Notes: generated by a model not told the origin, from the letters alone. Positions 26,271 through 35,485 are shown, counted from the stretch's first letter. The stretch is 64,000 nt of DNA from Streptomyces sclerotialus (GCA_000719105.1 JODX01000005.1:372001-436000), one strand, 5' to 3'. Program-made: numbers and translations.

Positions 26271-27569
26271 ATGCGCGGCAACGCGGAAGGCACCGGCGGA
26301 CAGGCCGCCGGAACCGGAAAAACGGGGGACGATCCGTTCGACGCGGGGGCGGGCGGTGTGCTGCGGCAGCCGAAGGCCGTCTGGGCGACCGCCGGGGCGT
26401 CCGTCGTCGCCTTCATGGGCATCGGGCTCGTCGACCCGATCCTGCCGTCCATCGCCTCGGGCCTGGACGCCACAGCGAGCCAGGTCTCGCTGCTCTTCAC
26501 CTCGTACTTCCTCATCACGGCCATCGCGATGCTGGTGACCGGCTTCGTCTCCAGCCGGATCGGCGGCCGCAAGACCCTGCTCCTCGGTCTGGCGCTCGTC
26601 GTGGTCTTCGCGGCACTGTCCGGTACGTCCGGATCGGTCGGCGAGCTGGTGGGCTTCCGCGCCGGATGGGGGCTCGGCAACGCGCTCTTCGTCTCCACGG
26701 CCCTCGCGGTCATCGTCGGGGCCGCGGCCGGGGGCAGCGCGGCGGCCATCCTGCTGTACGAGTCCGCGCTCGGCCTCGGCATGGCGTGCGGCCCGCTGCT
26801 GGGCGCCCTGCTCGGGGACGCGAGCTGGCGCTACCCCTTCTTCGGCACCGCGTTCCTGATGGCGGTCGGCTTCCTGTGCATCACGGTGTTCCTGAAGGAG
26901 CAGCCGAAGCCCGCCCGCAAGACGTCGCTGCTGGACCCGGTCAAGGCGCTCGGCCACGGCGGCCTGGCCTCCGCGGCCGTCTCGGCGTTCTTCTACAACT
27001 ACACGTTCTTCACCGTGCTGGCCTTCACGCCGTTCGTGCTGGACATGACGCCCTACCGGTCCGGCGCGGTGTTCTTCGCCTGGGGCGTGCTGCTCGCCGT
27101 CTTCTCGGTGCTCGTGGCGCCGCGCCTGCAGCGGCGGTTCGGCTCACTGAAGGTGCTCGGCGGTTCCCTGGTACTGCTCGCCGTGGACGTGCTCGTCCTC
27201 GGCTACGGCAACCACACCGCGGCGGTCGTCTGCACGATCCTGTCGGGCGCGTTCATCGGCGTGAACAACACCGTCTACACCGAGCTGGCGCTCGGCGTCT
27301 CGGACGCGCCGCGCCCGGTGGCGAGCGCCGGGTACAACTTCGTGCGGTGGTTCGCGGCCGCGGCCGCGCCGTACTTCGCCCCGAAGATCGAGGAGTGGAC
27401 CGACGTCCACATCCCCTTCGTGGTCGCGGGGGTCACGGCCGTGGTGGGCGCCCTGGTCGTCCTCGTACGGCGGCGCGCGCTCCAACACGAAGCCGAGGAG
27501 CACCAGCCCCAGCACGCCACGGAGGACGGGGTCGCCGCCCTTCGCCCGGTGAGGCACCCAGTGAGGTGA
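26271..27569 (+). CDS. Major facilitator superfamily exporter (drug-type)
   Basis: Predicted 432 residues with 12 hydrophobic segments. GGAGGACAGCC precedes the ATG. The loop after helix 2 carries SRIGGRKTLLLG, the classic MFS motif A (GxxxD/xRxGRK-like), and LYESALGLGMACGPLLGA matches the exporter-specific motif C of drug:proton antiporters. The cytoplasmic C-terminus is charged. It probably exports small hydrophobic compounds from the cell. The candidate operator at 26208-26220 suggests inducible expression. It ends 9 bases before the convergent SUFU gene. Confidence 0.92.
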   Translation: MRGNAEGTGGQAAGTGKTGDDPFDAGAGGVLRQPKAVWATAGASVVAFMGIGLVDPILPSIASGLDATASQVSLLFTSYFLITAIAMLVTGFVSSRIGGRKTLLLGLALVVVFAALSGTSGSVGELVGFRAGWGLGNALFVSTALAVIVGAAAGGSAAAILLYESALGLGMACGPLLGALLGDASWRYPFFGTAFLMAVGFLCITVFLKEQPKPARKTSLLDPVKALGHGGLASAAVSAFFYNYTFFTVLAFTPFVLDMTPYRSGAVFFAWGVLLAVFSVLVAPRLQRRFGSLKVLGGSLVLLAVDVLVLGYGNHTAAVVCTILSGAFIGVNNTVYTELALGVSDAPRPVASAGYNFVRWFAAAAAPYFAPKIEEWTDVHIPFVVAGVTAVVGALVVLVRRRALQHEAEEHQPQHATEDGVAALRPVRHPVR

Positions 27570-27577
27570 CGCCCGGT

Positions 27578-28165
27578 TCAGTCCAGCGGAACCGTCGTAC
27601 GGGCCGTATCGCGCAGGTCCGTACCGTGCGTGAGCCAGCGCTCCTGGAGGGCCTGGGCGCCGTGCACCCGCTTCCAGGCGGCCTCGTTCGGGGTCATGGG
27701 GAGCAGGGGCAGGAACCGTACGGGATCGGCGGGCGCGTCCAGCTCCAGGTCCTCCACCAGGCCGCCGGACTCGGCCACCAGGACGGAGGTGAAGGGGGCG
27801 CCGGGCCACAGCGGCTCACCGACGTCGAGGGAGGCGCCGGGCGCCACCACCAGGCCCTCGACCTGCGGTGACGCGGCCAGCACGGCGAGCGGGCGGAGCA
27901 CCTTGTCGGTGTCGGCGCCGGTGCCGCGCCGTACGGTCAGCACCAGCTCGGCGCGCGGTCCCCGCTCCGGGTCGGCGAGCATCGCGGTGGGGTCCGCCAT
28001 GGGCTGCGCGGACATGCCGAGCGTGGCGTAGCGGACGAGGTCGTCCTCGGTGAAGCGCAGCACCTCGATGCGGTCCGTGCCGAGGAAGGTGACCGCGGCG
28101 CGCGCGTCCGGTTCGCCCAGCGCGCTGCGCAAACGGGCTTCCACCAAAGGAAGAACATCATCCAT
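27578..28165 (-). CDS. Suppressor-of-fused (SUFU) domain protein
   Basis: Predicted 195 residues from the ATG at 28165; a frame to 28198 exists but family-like sequence begins at MDDVLPLVEARL. The SUFU-type core is visible in FLPLLPMTPNEAAWKR followed by ALQERW. Bacterial SUFU-domain proteins are cytoplasmic, often linked to immunity against toxins or of unknown role. There is no adjacent toxin gene here. The ribosome site is weak, so a leaderless transcript is possible. Confidence 0.8.
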   Translation of the reverse strand: MDDVLPLVEARLRSALGEPDARAAVTFLGTDRIEVLRFTEDDLVRYATLGMSAQPMADPTAMLADPERGPRAELVLTVRRGTGADTDKVLRPLAVLAASPQVEGLVVAPGASLDVGEPLWPGAPFTSVLVAESGGLVEDLELDAPADPVRFLPLLPMTPNEAAWKRVHGAQALQERWLTHGTDLRDTARTTVPLD

Positions 28166-28889
28166 GCGCCGAGCATAGAACTCGTCAGCAACGGGCAAAG
28201 CGAGAGCATTGACACTTCGGTCGGCTGATACTCTTGACCGCCGGTCGGGGCAGCATGCAGACGGCCACCGCCCAGGTCCTCGCGACCCTGGGAAGTCGCC
28301 CTCGAGCCCCGCCGTACTGAGTCTCCCCTGAGGGGCCTACGAGCCCTGGGGAGCGGATCGTCCCCCACGGGGGACCGGCCGGAGGAGGTGGGGTTGCCAT
28401 GGATCGAAGTCGACCGTGCAGTACCACCCGCTCTTCCGGCTTCTGAGTACCGTCCCTCGGCTTCCGGGGCCTGTCACTCCGGTTCTGAGTTCCGTTGCTC
28501 CGGCCGTGGCCTTCGCTTCGTCGGCCGCCGCCTCCCGCACTCGCGTCACGTCGTAGGTCGTCGCGTCGCCGGTGCACGACGGAAGAGCACTTCGTTCCGC
28601 CCGATCGGACCGATCGATCCATCGGATCCCGCCGACCGGCCCGACGACCCGCCGGGTCCCGCGCCGATCACTGTGATCCATTCGATGCACTCGTTCGATC
28701 CGTCCGATCCGTCTTGATCTGTGTCAAGCGAAGCCGCCACCGCGACGGTGCGGTGCTCCCCGCTTTGTGGACGTGCCAAACCCCTTCCCGCGCCTTTGTT
28801 CCCGAGGGCCGGGAGATCTTCCGCAGGACGTCCCCATTCCGGGCAGTTCCAGCCGCCGCCGGAGGCCTTTCGTCGCGAAGGAGCCTGCC
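28166..28889. other. 724-base gap upstream of corA-family gene
   Basis: No convincing full-size gene on either strand; frames present are Arg/Pro-rich and lack ribosome sites. It contains a 15-codon frame with a strong ribosome site (28399-28446), a perfect 13-base palindrome GATCACTGTGATC (28666-28678), a CTTGA-N6-TCAAG dyad (28713-28728) and several overlapping GATCGG/CCGATC units near 28600. The length suggests a long regulated leader for the magnesium transporter downstream. Confidence 0.5.
28399..28446 (+). CDS. Possible 15-residue leader peptide upstream of corA
   Basis: ATG at 28399 is preceded by GGAGGAGG with a 10-base spacer, the strongest ribosome site in the gap. The product would be MDRSRPCSTTRSSGF. 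Short leader peptides control Mg transporter genes such as mgtA and corA in enterobacteria by translation-coupled attenuation. The distance to corA is large (about 440 bases), so this is speculative. Confidence 0.3.
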   Translation: MDRSRPCSTTRSSGF

Positions 28890-30014
28890 ATGTCGATGAT
28901 CCGTGACCTGCGTGCCGCGGTCCGCCCCTCCCGTCCGACGACGCGCAAGGACGCCGTCGCCCACGACGCGCACCCCACCGCGCCGGCCGCCGGGACGAAC
29001 TCGGCCGTCGTGGACTGCGCCGTGTACCGGGACGGCGCCCGCGTCACCGCCGGACGCGACCTGGCGCCCGCCGAGGCGATCCGCCAGGTGCGCCGGGACG
29101 GCGGGTTCGTGTGGATCGGCCTGCACGAGCCGTCGGAGTTCGAATTCGCGGGGATCGCGGCCGAGTTCGGGCTGCACCCGCTGGCCGTGGAGGACGCGGT
29201 CCACGCCCACCAGCGGCCCAAGCTGGAGCGGTACGACGACACCCTCTTCACGGTCTTCAAGACCATCCACTACGTCGAGCACGACGAGCTGACCGCCACC
29301 AGCGAGATCGTCGAGAGCGGCGAGGTCATGTGCTTCACCGGACGGGACTTCGTCATCACGGTGCGGCACGGCGGGCAGGGTTCGCTCAGGGCGCTGCGGC
29401 ACCGGCTGCAGGACGACCCCGAGCTGCTCGGGAAGGGGCCCTCGGCGGTGCTGCACGCGATCGCGGACCACGTCGTGGACGGGTACATGTCGGTGGCGGA
29501 CGCCATGCAGGACGACATCGACGAGGTGGAGACGCAGGTCTTCTCGCCGGGCCGCAAGGGCACGCCGCGCGGCACCGACGCGGGCCGGATCTACCAGCTC
29601 AAGCGCGAGGTGCTGGAGTTCAAGCGGGCGGTGTCGCCGCTGCTGCGGCCGCTGCAGCTGCTCAGCGAGCGCCCCATGCGGCTGATCGACCCGGACATCC
29701 AGAAGTACTTCCGGGACGTCGCCGACCACCTGGCCCGGGTGCAGGAGCAGGTCGTGGGCTTCGACGAACTGCTCAACTCGATCCTCCAGGCGAACCTGGC
29801 GCAGGCCTCCGTGGCGCAGAACGAGGACATGCGGAAGATCACCTCATGGGCGGCGATCATCGCCGTGCCGACGATGGTGTGCGGCGTGTACGGCATGAAC
29901 TTCGACTACATGCCGGAGACCGGCTGGAAGTACGGCTACCCCGTGGTCCTCGGCGTCACGGTGGCGATCTGCCTCGGCATCCACCGCACGCTGAAGCGCA
30001 ACGGCTGGCTCTGA
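28890..30014 (+). CDS. corA: CorA-family magnesium/cobalt transport protein
   Basis: Predicted 374 residues. The ATG at 28890 follows AAGGAG; an in-frame extension to 28767 lacks family similarity. A large cytoplasmic N-terminal domain of alpha/beta then long helices leads to two C-terminal membrane helices, with the signature YGMNF (GMN 335-337) at the end of the first. It forms a pentameric channel for Mg2+ in the membrane. The basic C-terminus KRNGWL is typical. The short downstream gap (32 bases) suggests co-transcription with the next gene. Two further magnesium-type genes follow at 31544. Confidence 0.95.
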   Translation: MSMIRDLRAAVRPSRPTTRKDAVAHDAHPTAPAAGTNSAVVDCAVYRDGARVTAGRDLAPAEAIRQVRRDGGFVWIGLHEPSEFEFAGIAAEFGLHPLAVEDAVHAHQRPKLERYDDTLFTVFKTIHYVEHDELTATSEIVESGEVMCFTGRDFVITVRHGGQGSLRALRHRLQDDPELLGKGPSAVLHAIADHVVDGYMSVADAMQDDIDEVETQVFSPGRKGTPRGTDAGRIYQLKREVLEFKRAVSPLLRPLQLLSERPMRLIDPDIQKYFRDVADHLARVQEQVVGFDELLNSILQANLAQASVAQNEDMRKITSWAAIIAVPTMVCGVYGMNFDYMPETGWKYGYPVVLGVTVAICLGIHRTLKRNGWL

Positions 30015-30046
30015 GCGGGGCTCACGGCGCTGGTTAGGCTTGCCCC

Positions 30047-30577
30047 ATGACCGTGACCGACGCGCTGTTCGAGCGGGCCCTCGTCGAGGAGGCCACGAAG
30101 AAGTCCGGGCTGATCTGGGTCGAGGCCCCGGGCGGACCCGCGCGTCCCCTGTGGCACGTGTGGCACGAGGGCGCGGCGTGCGTGGTCGGCGACGGCCCCG
30201 GAGAGCAGCCGCTGACCGGGCTGGCCGACGGGGGCGGCGCGGTGGTGACGGTCCGCAGCAAGGACAAGGGCGGCCGCCTGGTCACCTGGGAGGCCGCGGT
30301 GGTGCAGCTCGCACCCGGTTCTCCCGAGTGGGACGCCGCGGTCGCCGAGCTGAAGGGCAAGCGGCTGAACGCCCGCGACGGCGAGGCCGTGCCGGAGCGC
30401 TGGTCGCGCGAGTGCCGGGTGCTCCGCCTGGAGCCGAGCGGCGGGACCTCGCCCCTGCCCGACTCCTCCCTGGCCGCGCCGCCGCTGCCCACCCCCGCGA
30501 CGACGCGCCGGCCGGTGCCGGCGGCGCTCCCCCGTCTGCTCCGGAAGAACCGTAAAGGGAAGCGCGGGCGCCGCTAG
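30047..30577 (+). CDS. Conserved protein of unknown function
   Basis: Predicted 176 residues. The first about 125 residues look like a compact beta-rich domain (PLWHVWHEGAACVVGDGPGE), reminiscent of a flavin-reductase/pyridoxamine-oxidase-like split barrel but without clear cofactor residues. The last about 50 are a Pro/Arg-rich, probably disordered basic tail (KNRKGKRGRR). It follows corA by 32 bases and may be in one transcript with it. The gene is convergent with a lipoprotein gene at 30605. No function can be assigned. Confidence 0.75.
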   Translation: MTVTDALFERALVEEATKKSGLIWVEAPGGPARPLWHVWHEGAACVVGDGPGEQPLTGLADGGGAVVTVRSKDKGGRLVTWEAAVVQLAPGSPEWDAAVAELKGKRLNARDGEAVPERWSRECRVLRLEPSGGTSPLPDSSLAAPPLPTPATTRRPVPAALPRLLRKNRKGKRGRR

Positions 30578-30604
30578 GCCCTGTCCCGCGCGCGGGGCGG
30601 AGCC

Positions 30605-31357
30605 CTACGACGACGGCAACTGCTGCCCGTAATCCACGACTTCGTCCTCCGACGGCTCCTTCAGCGAGATGTCCTCGCCCCACTCGGACAGCCGGATCGT
30701 TCCCGCGTCACCCGCGCGGACGAGGCGCAGCGGGTACGGAGTGCCTTCCAGCGAGACGTCGAGCGTGCCGCCGGAGCCCGCGTCACCGGTGATGCGGATC
30801 GTGCGGATGCCGGACTGCTCACGGCGCCCGTCCGTGGTCAGCTTCCCGTGCAGGGTCAGCAGGCCGTCCAGCAGGAGGTCCTTGTCGGTGAAGCCGCTGA
30901 ACCGCTGGTACACCGGGTCGTCCGCGGGCACCTTCACGAACATCCCGCCCAGCTTCTCCGCCGCCTTCGCGTCCGCTCCGCCGCCGCCCCCGTCACCGTC
31001 CTCGCCGGACCAGAACTCCTTGCCGGCCTTGAGGTACAGCTGCTCGCCGATCCGCAGCAGCTGGAAGGTGGAGCCCTCGGACGTCACCGAGCCGGTGCCG
31101 CCGTCCTCCGCCAGCCGCATGTCGAGCTTGTACGTACGGTCGTTGCTGACCACCGACCCCGACAGATGCACCGTGTCCGCCGCCTCGGCCGCGGCCTTGG
31201 TCCTGCTCTCTATCTTCGTCGCGGACAGCTTGCCGATGCCGTTGGTGCCCGCGTCGGGATCCTCCTTGCTGCACCCCGTCAGCCCGGTCCCGGTCGCCAC
31301 CAGCGCACACACCGCGCCCAGCAGCGCGGCCCTTCGGGTAGGGGGAAGGAGAGTCAC
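30605..31357 (-). CDS. LppX/LprG-like secreted lipoprotein
   Basis: Predicted 250 residues. The GTG at 31357 starts a signal peptide ending in lipobox LTGC (Cys near 28); the frame extends upstream without support. After the Cys the protein resembles the actinobacterial LppX/LprAFG fold (LSATKIESRTKAAAEAADTV), a half-barrel that carries lipids across the cell envelope. A Gly/Asp-rich loop interrupts the middle. It faces outward, anchored to the membrane. It is divergent from the MgtE-like gene and convergent with the preceding gene. Confidence 0.82.
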   Translation of the reverse strand: MTLLPPTRRAALLGAVCALVATGTGLTGCSKEDPDAGTNGIGKLSATKIESRTKAAAEAADTVHLSGSVVSNDRTYKLDMRLAEDGGTGSVTSEGSTFQLLRIGEQLYLKAGKEFWSGEDGDGGGGGADAKAAEKLGGMFVKVPADDPVYQRFSGFTDKDLLLDGLLTLHGKLTTDGRREQSGIRTIRITGDAGSGGTLDVSLEGTPYPLRLVRAGDAGTIRLSEWGEDISLKEPSEDEVVDYGQQLPSS

Positions 31358-31543
31358 AGGTGGGACACCTCTCGCACGGGGGTACTCAACGGCGTACCGC
31401 AGCGTACCGGGGTACCGCGAGGCCGTCGGAGCCAGTCCGTGCGCACCGCTCACCAGGGCGTATCCGACGGGGACGGGCTAGCCTGAAGCCCACCTCGGCG
31501 GAGAACTCCGTACCACTCCGTACCGGAAGGAAGGCGCGACGCG

Positions 31544-32827
31544 ATGGCGGCAGGGGTGCCCCGGATCTTCGTCTCCCATCTGGCCGGCATCGCCGTCTTC
31601 GACCCGAACGGCGACCAGGTCGGCCGGGTGCGCGACCTCGTCGCCATGCTCCGCGTGGGCCGCAAGCCCCCCCGGCTGCTGGGGCTCGTCGTGGAGCTGG
31701 CCACGCGGCGCCTGATCTTCCTGCCCATGACCCGGGTGACCGGCATCGAGTCCGGACAGGTCGTCACCACGGGGGTCCTCAACGTCCGCCGCTTCGAGCA
31801 GCGGCCCACCGAGCGGCTCGTCCTCGGCGAACTGCTCGACCGGCGCGTACGGCTGGAGGAGACCGGCGAGGAGGTGACGGTCCTGGACATCGCGATCCAG
31901 CAGTTGCCCGCCCGCCGGGAGTGGGAGATCGACCGGGTGTTCGTACGGAAGGGAGGGAAGAAGAGTGCCTTCCGGCGCAACAAGGGCGAGACGCTGACCG
32001 TCGAGTGGTCGGCCGTCACCGGGTTCTCGCTCGAGGAGCACGGACAGGGCGCCGAGAACCTGCTCGCCACCTTCGAGCAGCTCCGCCCCGCCGACCTGGC
32101 GAACGTGCTGCACCACCTCTCTCCCAAGCGCCGCGCCGAGGTCGCCGCCGCCCTCGACGACGACCGCCTCGCCGATGTGCTCGAGGAGCTGCCGGAGGAC
32201 GACCAGATCGAGATCCTCGGCAAGCTGCAGGAGGAGCGGGCCGCGGACGTCCTGGAGGCGATGGACCCCGACGACGCGGCCGACCTGCTCTCCGAGCTCC
32301 CCGAGGAGGACGTGGAGCGGCTGCTCAGCCTGATGCAGCCCGGCGACGCGGCCGACATGCGCCGGCTGATGGCGTACGAGGAGCGCACGGCGGGCGGGCT
32401 GATGACGACCGAGCCGGTGGTGCTGCGGCCCGACTCGACCGTCGCCGACGCGCTCGCCCGGGTCCGCAACGCCGACCTGTCGCCCGCGCTCGCCGCACAG
32501 GTGTACGTGTGTCGGCCGCCGGACGAGACCCCGACCGGCAAGTACCTGGGCACCGTGCACTTCCAGCGGCTGCTGCGCGACCCGCCGTACGCCCTGGTCG
32601 GCTCGATGCTCGACGACGACCTCCAGCCGCTGGCCCCGGACGCCACGCTGCCGGTGGTCGCCGGGTTCTTCGCGGCGTACGACATGGTCGCGGCGCCCGT
32701 CGTGGACGAGAGCGGTTCGCTGCTCGGGGTGGTCACCGTGGACGACGTGCTCGACCACATGCTGCCCGACGACTGGCGGGAGACCGAGTTCCACCTGGAC
32801 GAGGGGGCGACGGCCCATGACTCCTGA
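31544..32827 (+). CDS. MgtE N-terminal/CBS domain protein lacking the channel domain
   Basis: Predicted 427 residues, soluble. An N-terminal part (about 1-140) looks like PRC-barrel-type segments (GDQVGRVRDLVAMLR). It is followed by the helical MgtE N-domain (LRPADLANVLHHL to about 280) and two CBS domains (VVLRPDSTVADALARV and a second ending VTVDDVLDHML). In MgtE channels these domains sense Mg2+, but the five membrane helices are absent here. GGAAGGAAGG precedes the start. The stop overlaps the next start by 11 bases, coupling it to a DUF1003 membrane protein. Confidence 0.88.
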   Translation: MAAGVPRIFVSHLAGIAVFDPNGDQVGRVRDLVAMLRVGRKPPRLLGLVVELATRRLIFLPMTRVTGIESGQVVTTGVLNVRRFEQRPTERLVLGELLDRRVRLEETGEEVTVLDIAIQQLPARREWEIDRVFVRKGGKKSAFRRNKGETLTVEWSAVTGFSLEEHGQGAENLLATFEQLRPADLANVLHHLSPKRRAEVAAALDDDRLADVLEELPEDDQIEILGKLQEERAADVLEAMDPDDAADLLSELPEEDVERLLSLMQPGDAADMRRLMAYEERTAGGLMTTEPVVLRPDSTVADALARVRNADLSPALAAQVYVCRPPDETPTGKYLGTVHFQRLLRDPPYALVGSMLDDDLQPLAPDATLPVVAGFFAAYDMVAAPVVDESGSLLGVVTVDDVLDHMLPDDWRETEFHLDEGATAHDS

Positions 32828-33533
32828 CCGCGACGGACGTACCGAGGGACGCGAGCGGACCTTCGCCGGAACGCGGGAGCGGTCCTCGGCGGGCATCCGG
32901 GAGCGATCCTCGTCGAGCACCCGGGACCGCATGCCCGCCGGGGCCACGGCCACCTCGCGCTCCCGGGTCCGCCTCGACCAGCCGCTCATCCGCCGCCGCA
33001 GGCTGCTGCCCGAGTGGGACCCGGAGGCCTTCGGCCAGCTCTCGGAGCGGATCGCACGCTTCCTGGGCACGGGGCGGTTCATCGTCTGGATGACCGTCGT
33101 GATCATCGTGTGGGTGGTGTGGAACATCGCCGCGCCCCACGAGCTGCGCTTCGACGAGTACCCGTTCATCTTCCTGACCCTGATGCTGTCGCTGCAGGCC
33201 TCGTACGCCGCCCCGCTGATCCTGCTCGCGCAGAACCGGCAGGCCGACCGCGACCGGATCAACCTGGAACAGGACCGCAAGCAGAACGAACGCTCGATCG
33301 CGGACACGGAGTACCTGACCCGGGAGGTGGCCGCGCTGCGGATGGGCCTCGGCGAGGTGGCCACCCGCGACTGGATCCGCTCCGAACTGCAGGACCTCGT
33401 CAAGGAGCTGGAGGAGCGGCTCCGCGACGGGCACCCGGACGGCTTCCCGGGCGGCCCCCCGGACGGGGCGGGCGGCGGGTCCGCCGTATTCCCGGACGGG
33501 CCCCCGCGCGCGCGTGACATGGACGACCGCTGA
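32817..33533 (+). CDS. DUF1003 membrane protein coupled to MgtE-like sensor
   Basis: Predicted 238 residues. An Arg/Ser-rich N-terminus (about 1-60) precedes two membrane helices (near 85-103 and 112-132, the second with FLTLMLSLQASYAAPLILLA) and a charged cytoplasmic helix (NRQADRDRINLEQDRKQNE) typical of DUF1003. The start lies inside the end of the MgtE-like gene (11-base overlap), so the two are probably made in fixed ratio and may interact. The function of DUF1003 is unknown; the pairing suggests an Mg-linked role. The Gly/Pro-rich tail is probably disordered. Confidence 0.88.
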   Translation: MTPDRDGRTEGRERTFAGTRERSSAGIRERSSSSTRDRMPAGATATSRSRVRLDQPLIRRRRLLPEWDPEAFGQLSERIARFLGTGRFIVWMTVVIIVWVVWNIAAPHELRFDEYPFIFLTLMLSLQASYAAPLILLAQNRQADRDRINLEQDRKQNERSIADTEYLTREVAALRMGLGEVATRDWIRSELQDLVKELEERLRDGHPDGFPGGPPDGAGGGSAVFPDGPPRARDMDDR

Positions 33534-33576
33534 CGGGGCTCCCTGGGTGAGCACGGGGCGCCGTACCATCGTTGCC

Positions 33577-34710
33577 ATGGCTACGGAAGACGCGGTGCGC
33601 GAGGCACTGGCGACGGTGAACGACCCCGAGATCAACCGACCCATCACCGAGCTCGGGATGGTCAAATCGGTGGAGATCGGCGCGGACGGAGCGGTCGCGG
33701 TCGCGGTGTACCTGACGGTCTCCGGCTGCCCGATGCGCGACACGATCACGCAGCGCGTGACCGAGGCGGTCTCGCGGGTCGAGGGCGTCACGCGCGTCGA
33801 CGTCGAGCTCGACGTCATGAGCGACGAGCAGCGCCGTGAGCTGGCGACCGCGCTCCGCGGCGGCCAGGCCGAGCGCGAGATCCCGTTCGCCAAGCCGGGC
33901 TCGCTGACCCGGGTGTACGCCGTGGCCTCCGGCAAGGGCGGCGTCGGCAAGTCCTCGGTGACCGTGAACCTGGCGGCGGCGATGGCGGCCGACGGCCTGA
34001 AGGTCGGCGTCGTGGACGCGGACATCTACGGCCACTCCGTGCCGCGCATGCTGGGCGCCGACGGGCGTCCCACCCAGGTCGAGAACATGATCATGCCGCC
34101 CTCCGCCAACGGGGTGAAGGTCATCTCGATCGGCATGTTCACTCCGGGCAACGCGCCGGTCGTCTGGCGCGGCCCGATGCTGCACCGTGCGCTCCAGCAG
34201 TTCCTCGCGGACGTGTTCTGGGGCGACCTCGACGTGCTGCTGCTCGACCTCCCGCCGGGCACGGGCGACATCGCCATCTCGGTGGCGCAGCTCGTACCGA
34301 ACGCGGAGATCCTCGTCGTCACCACCCCGCAACAGGCGGCGGCCGAGGTCGCCGAGCGCGCCGGCTCCATCGCCGTGCAGACCCACCAGAAGATCGTCGG
34401 CGTGGTCGAGAACATGTCCGGCCTGCCCTGCCCGCACTGCGACGAGATGGTCGACGTCTTCGGCACGGGCGGCGGAAAGCTGGTCGCCGACGGCCTGACG
34501 CGGACCACCGGCGCGACGGTTCCGGTCCTCGGCTCCATCCCGATCGACGTCCGGCTGCGCGAGGGCGGCGACGAGGGCAAGCCGGTCGTCCTCACGGACC
34601 CCGACTCCCCGGCGGGCTCGGCCCTGCGGGAGATCGCGGGCAAGCTGGGCGGCCGTCAGCGGGGCCTGTCGGGCATGTCGCTGGGGATCACCCCGAGGAA
34701 CAAGTTCTGA
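33577..34710 (+). CDS. mrp: Mrp/NBP35-family iron-sulfur cluster carrier ATPase
   Basis: Predicted 377 residues. The ATG at 33577 was chosen over a frame from 33514 because the MIP18/PaaD-type N-domain begins at once (about 1-90). The P-loop GKGGVGKSS is at 119-127, switch segments follow, and the cluster-binding pair is C285-PH-C288. The protein assembles and transfers Fe-S clusters in the cytoplasm using ATP. It lies downstream of the MgtE/DUF1003 pair and near tatB, as in mycobacteria. A hairpin follows at 34773-34807. Confidence 0.95.
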   Translation: MATEDAVREALATVNDPEINRPITELGMVKSVEIGADGAVAVAVYLTVSGCPMRDTITQRVTEAVSRVEGVTRVDVELDVMSDEQRRELATALRGGQAEREIPFAKPGSLTRVYAVASGKGGVGKSSVTVNLAAAMAADGLKVGVVDADIYGHSVPRMLGADGRPTQVENMIMPPSANGVKVISIGMFTPGNAPVVWRGPMLHRALQQFLADVFWGDLDVLLLDLPPGTGDIAISVAQLVPNAEILVVTTPQQAAAEVAERAGSIAVQTHQKIVGVVENMSGLPCPHCDEMVDVFGTGGGKLVADGLTRTTGATVPVLGSIPIDVRLREGGDEGKPVVLTDPDSPAGSALREIAGKLGGRQRGLSGMSLGITPRNKF

Positions 34711-34772
34711 GACTCTCGTACGGCCGGTACGGTCTGTACGGCCGGTCGGTACGACCGGTCGCCCCGTACGAC

Positions 34773-34807
34773 GGCGGGCGCGTTCCCCGGGTGGGGGCGC
34801 GCCCGTC
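34773..34807. terminator. Terminator between convergent mrp and unknown gene
   Basis: GGGCGCG (34776-34782) pairs with CGCGCCC (34798-34804), with CCCC/GGGG pairs inside and weaker pairs outside. It sits between convergent stop codons. Just upstream, 34718-34765 is rich in short gtacggccggt-like repeats. Confidence 0.7.
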
Positions 34808-34828
34808 CTTCGTTCGGCAGGTCGGCGG

Positions 34829-35485
34829 CTAGGCGTACGCCCCGATGTCCTCGATCATGGCGAAGCCCAGCCCGTACGCGCTCATGCCTCTGCCGTACGC
34901 GCCCAGGTGGACGCCTTCCTTGGTGGATCCCGCGAGCACCCAGCCGAACTCGGACTCGCGGTAGTGGAAGGGCGTGGGCTCCCCGTCCACGGGGAGGGAG
35001 AGCGTGGACCACGCGGAACCGTCGAGGTCGTCGGCGAGCTCCCACGCCGTCTCGGTCTGCTGCTCCAGCCAGTTGTCACGGAGGCTGTGGTCCATCTGGC
35101 CGGGCCAGGTGCGGGACAGCAGCCCCACTCCCGCGAGCCAGGCGGCGGAGGAGACCGTGGTGGCCTCCAGGACGCCGGTGCCGTCCGCGCTCCGCCGTAC
35201 GGGGTTGGCGGCGACGGTGACCACGACGGCGAAGCGCTCCTTGTCCCCGGTGGAGTCGTTGCGGAGCGAGGGCTCGTCACCGTGTCCTATCGAGCCGTGC
35301 TCCACGGTCCCGCCGGCTCCCGTGCCCACCGGCACCAGCCAGCGCGGCCCCACGAACGCCTCGTCGAGCCCGTACCACGGGAAGGGCGCCAGCAGGTAGC
35401 CGTCGACGGTACGCCGGGCGGAAGGGGCCTGCTGGCCGCCTTCCGCGACCGGCGCCTGCGCGCCCACCCGACTTGTCGTCTCCAT
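34829..35485 (-). CDS. Conserved protein of unknown function
   Basis: Predicted 218 residues from the ATG at 35485, with GGAGG about 11 bases upstream; a much longer frame exists but is basic and unlike the rest. The sequence is mixed alpha/beta (RTVDGYLLAPFPWYGLDEAF early, GRGMSAYGLGFAMIEDIGAY at the end), no signal peptide or membrane helix, and no recognised motif. It is conserved in composition and looks like a real folded protein. No role can be inferred from the mrp/tatB neighbourhood. Confidence 0.7.
   Translation of the reverse strand: METTSRVGAQAPVAEGGQQAPSARRTVDGYLLAPFPWYGLDEAFVGPRWLVPVGTGAGGTVEHGSIGHGDEPSLRNDSTGDKERFAVVVTVAANPVRRSADGTGVLEATTVSSAAWLAGVGLLSRTWPGQMDHSLRDNWLEQQTETAWELADDLDGSAWSTLSLPVDGEPTPFHYRESEFGWVLAGSTKEGVHLGAYGRGMSAYGLGFAMIEDIGAYA

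Noticed and set aside
28185..28690. Overlapping leftward frames in the gap before corA
   Set aside because: Arg-rich products without ribosome sites or recognisable domains; base composition is non-coding-like.
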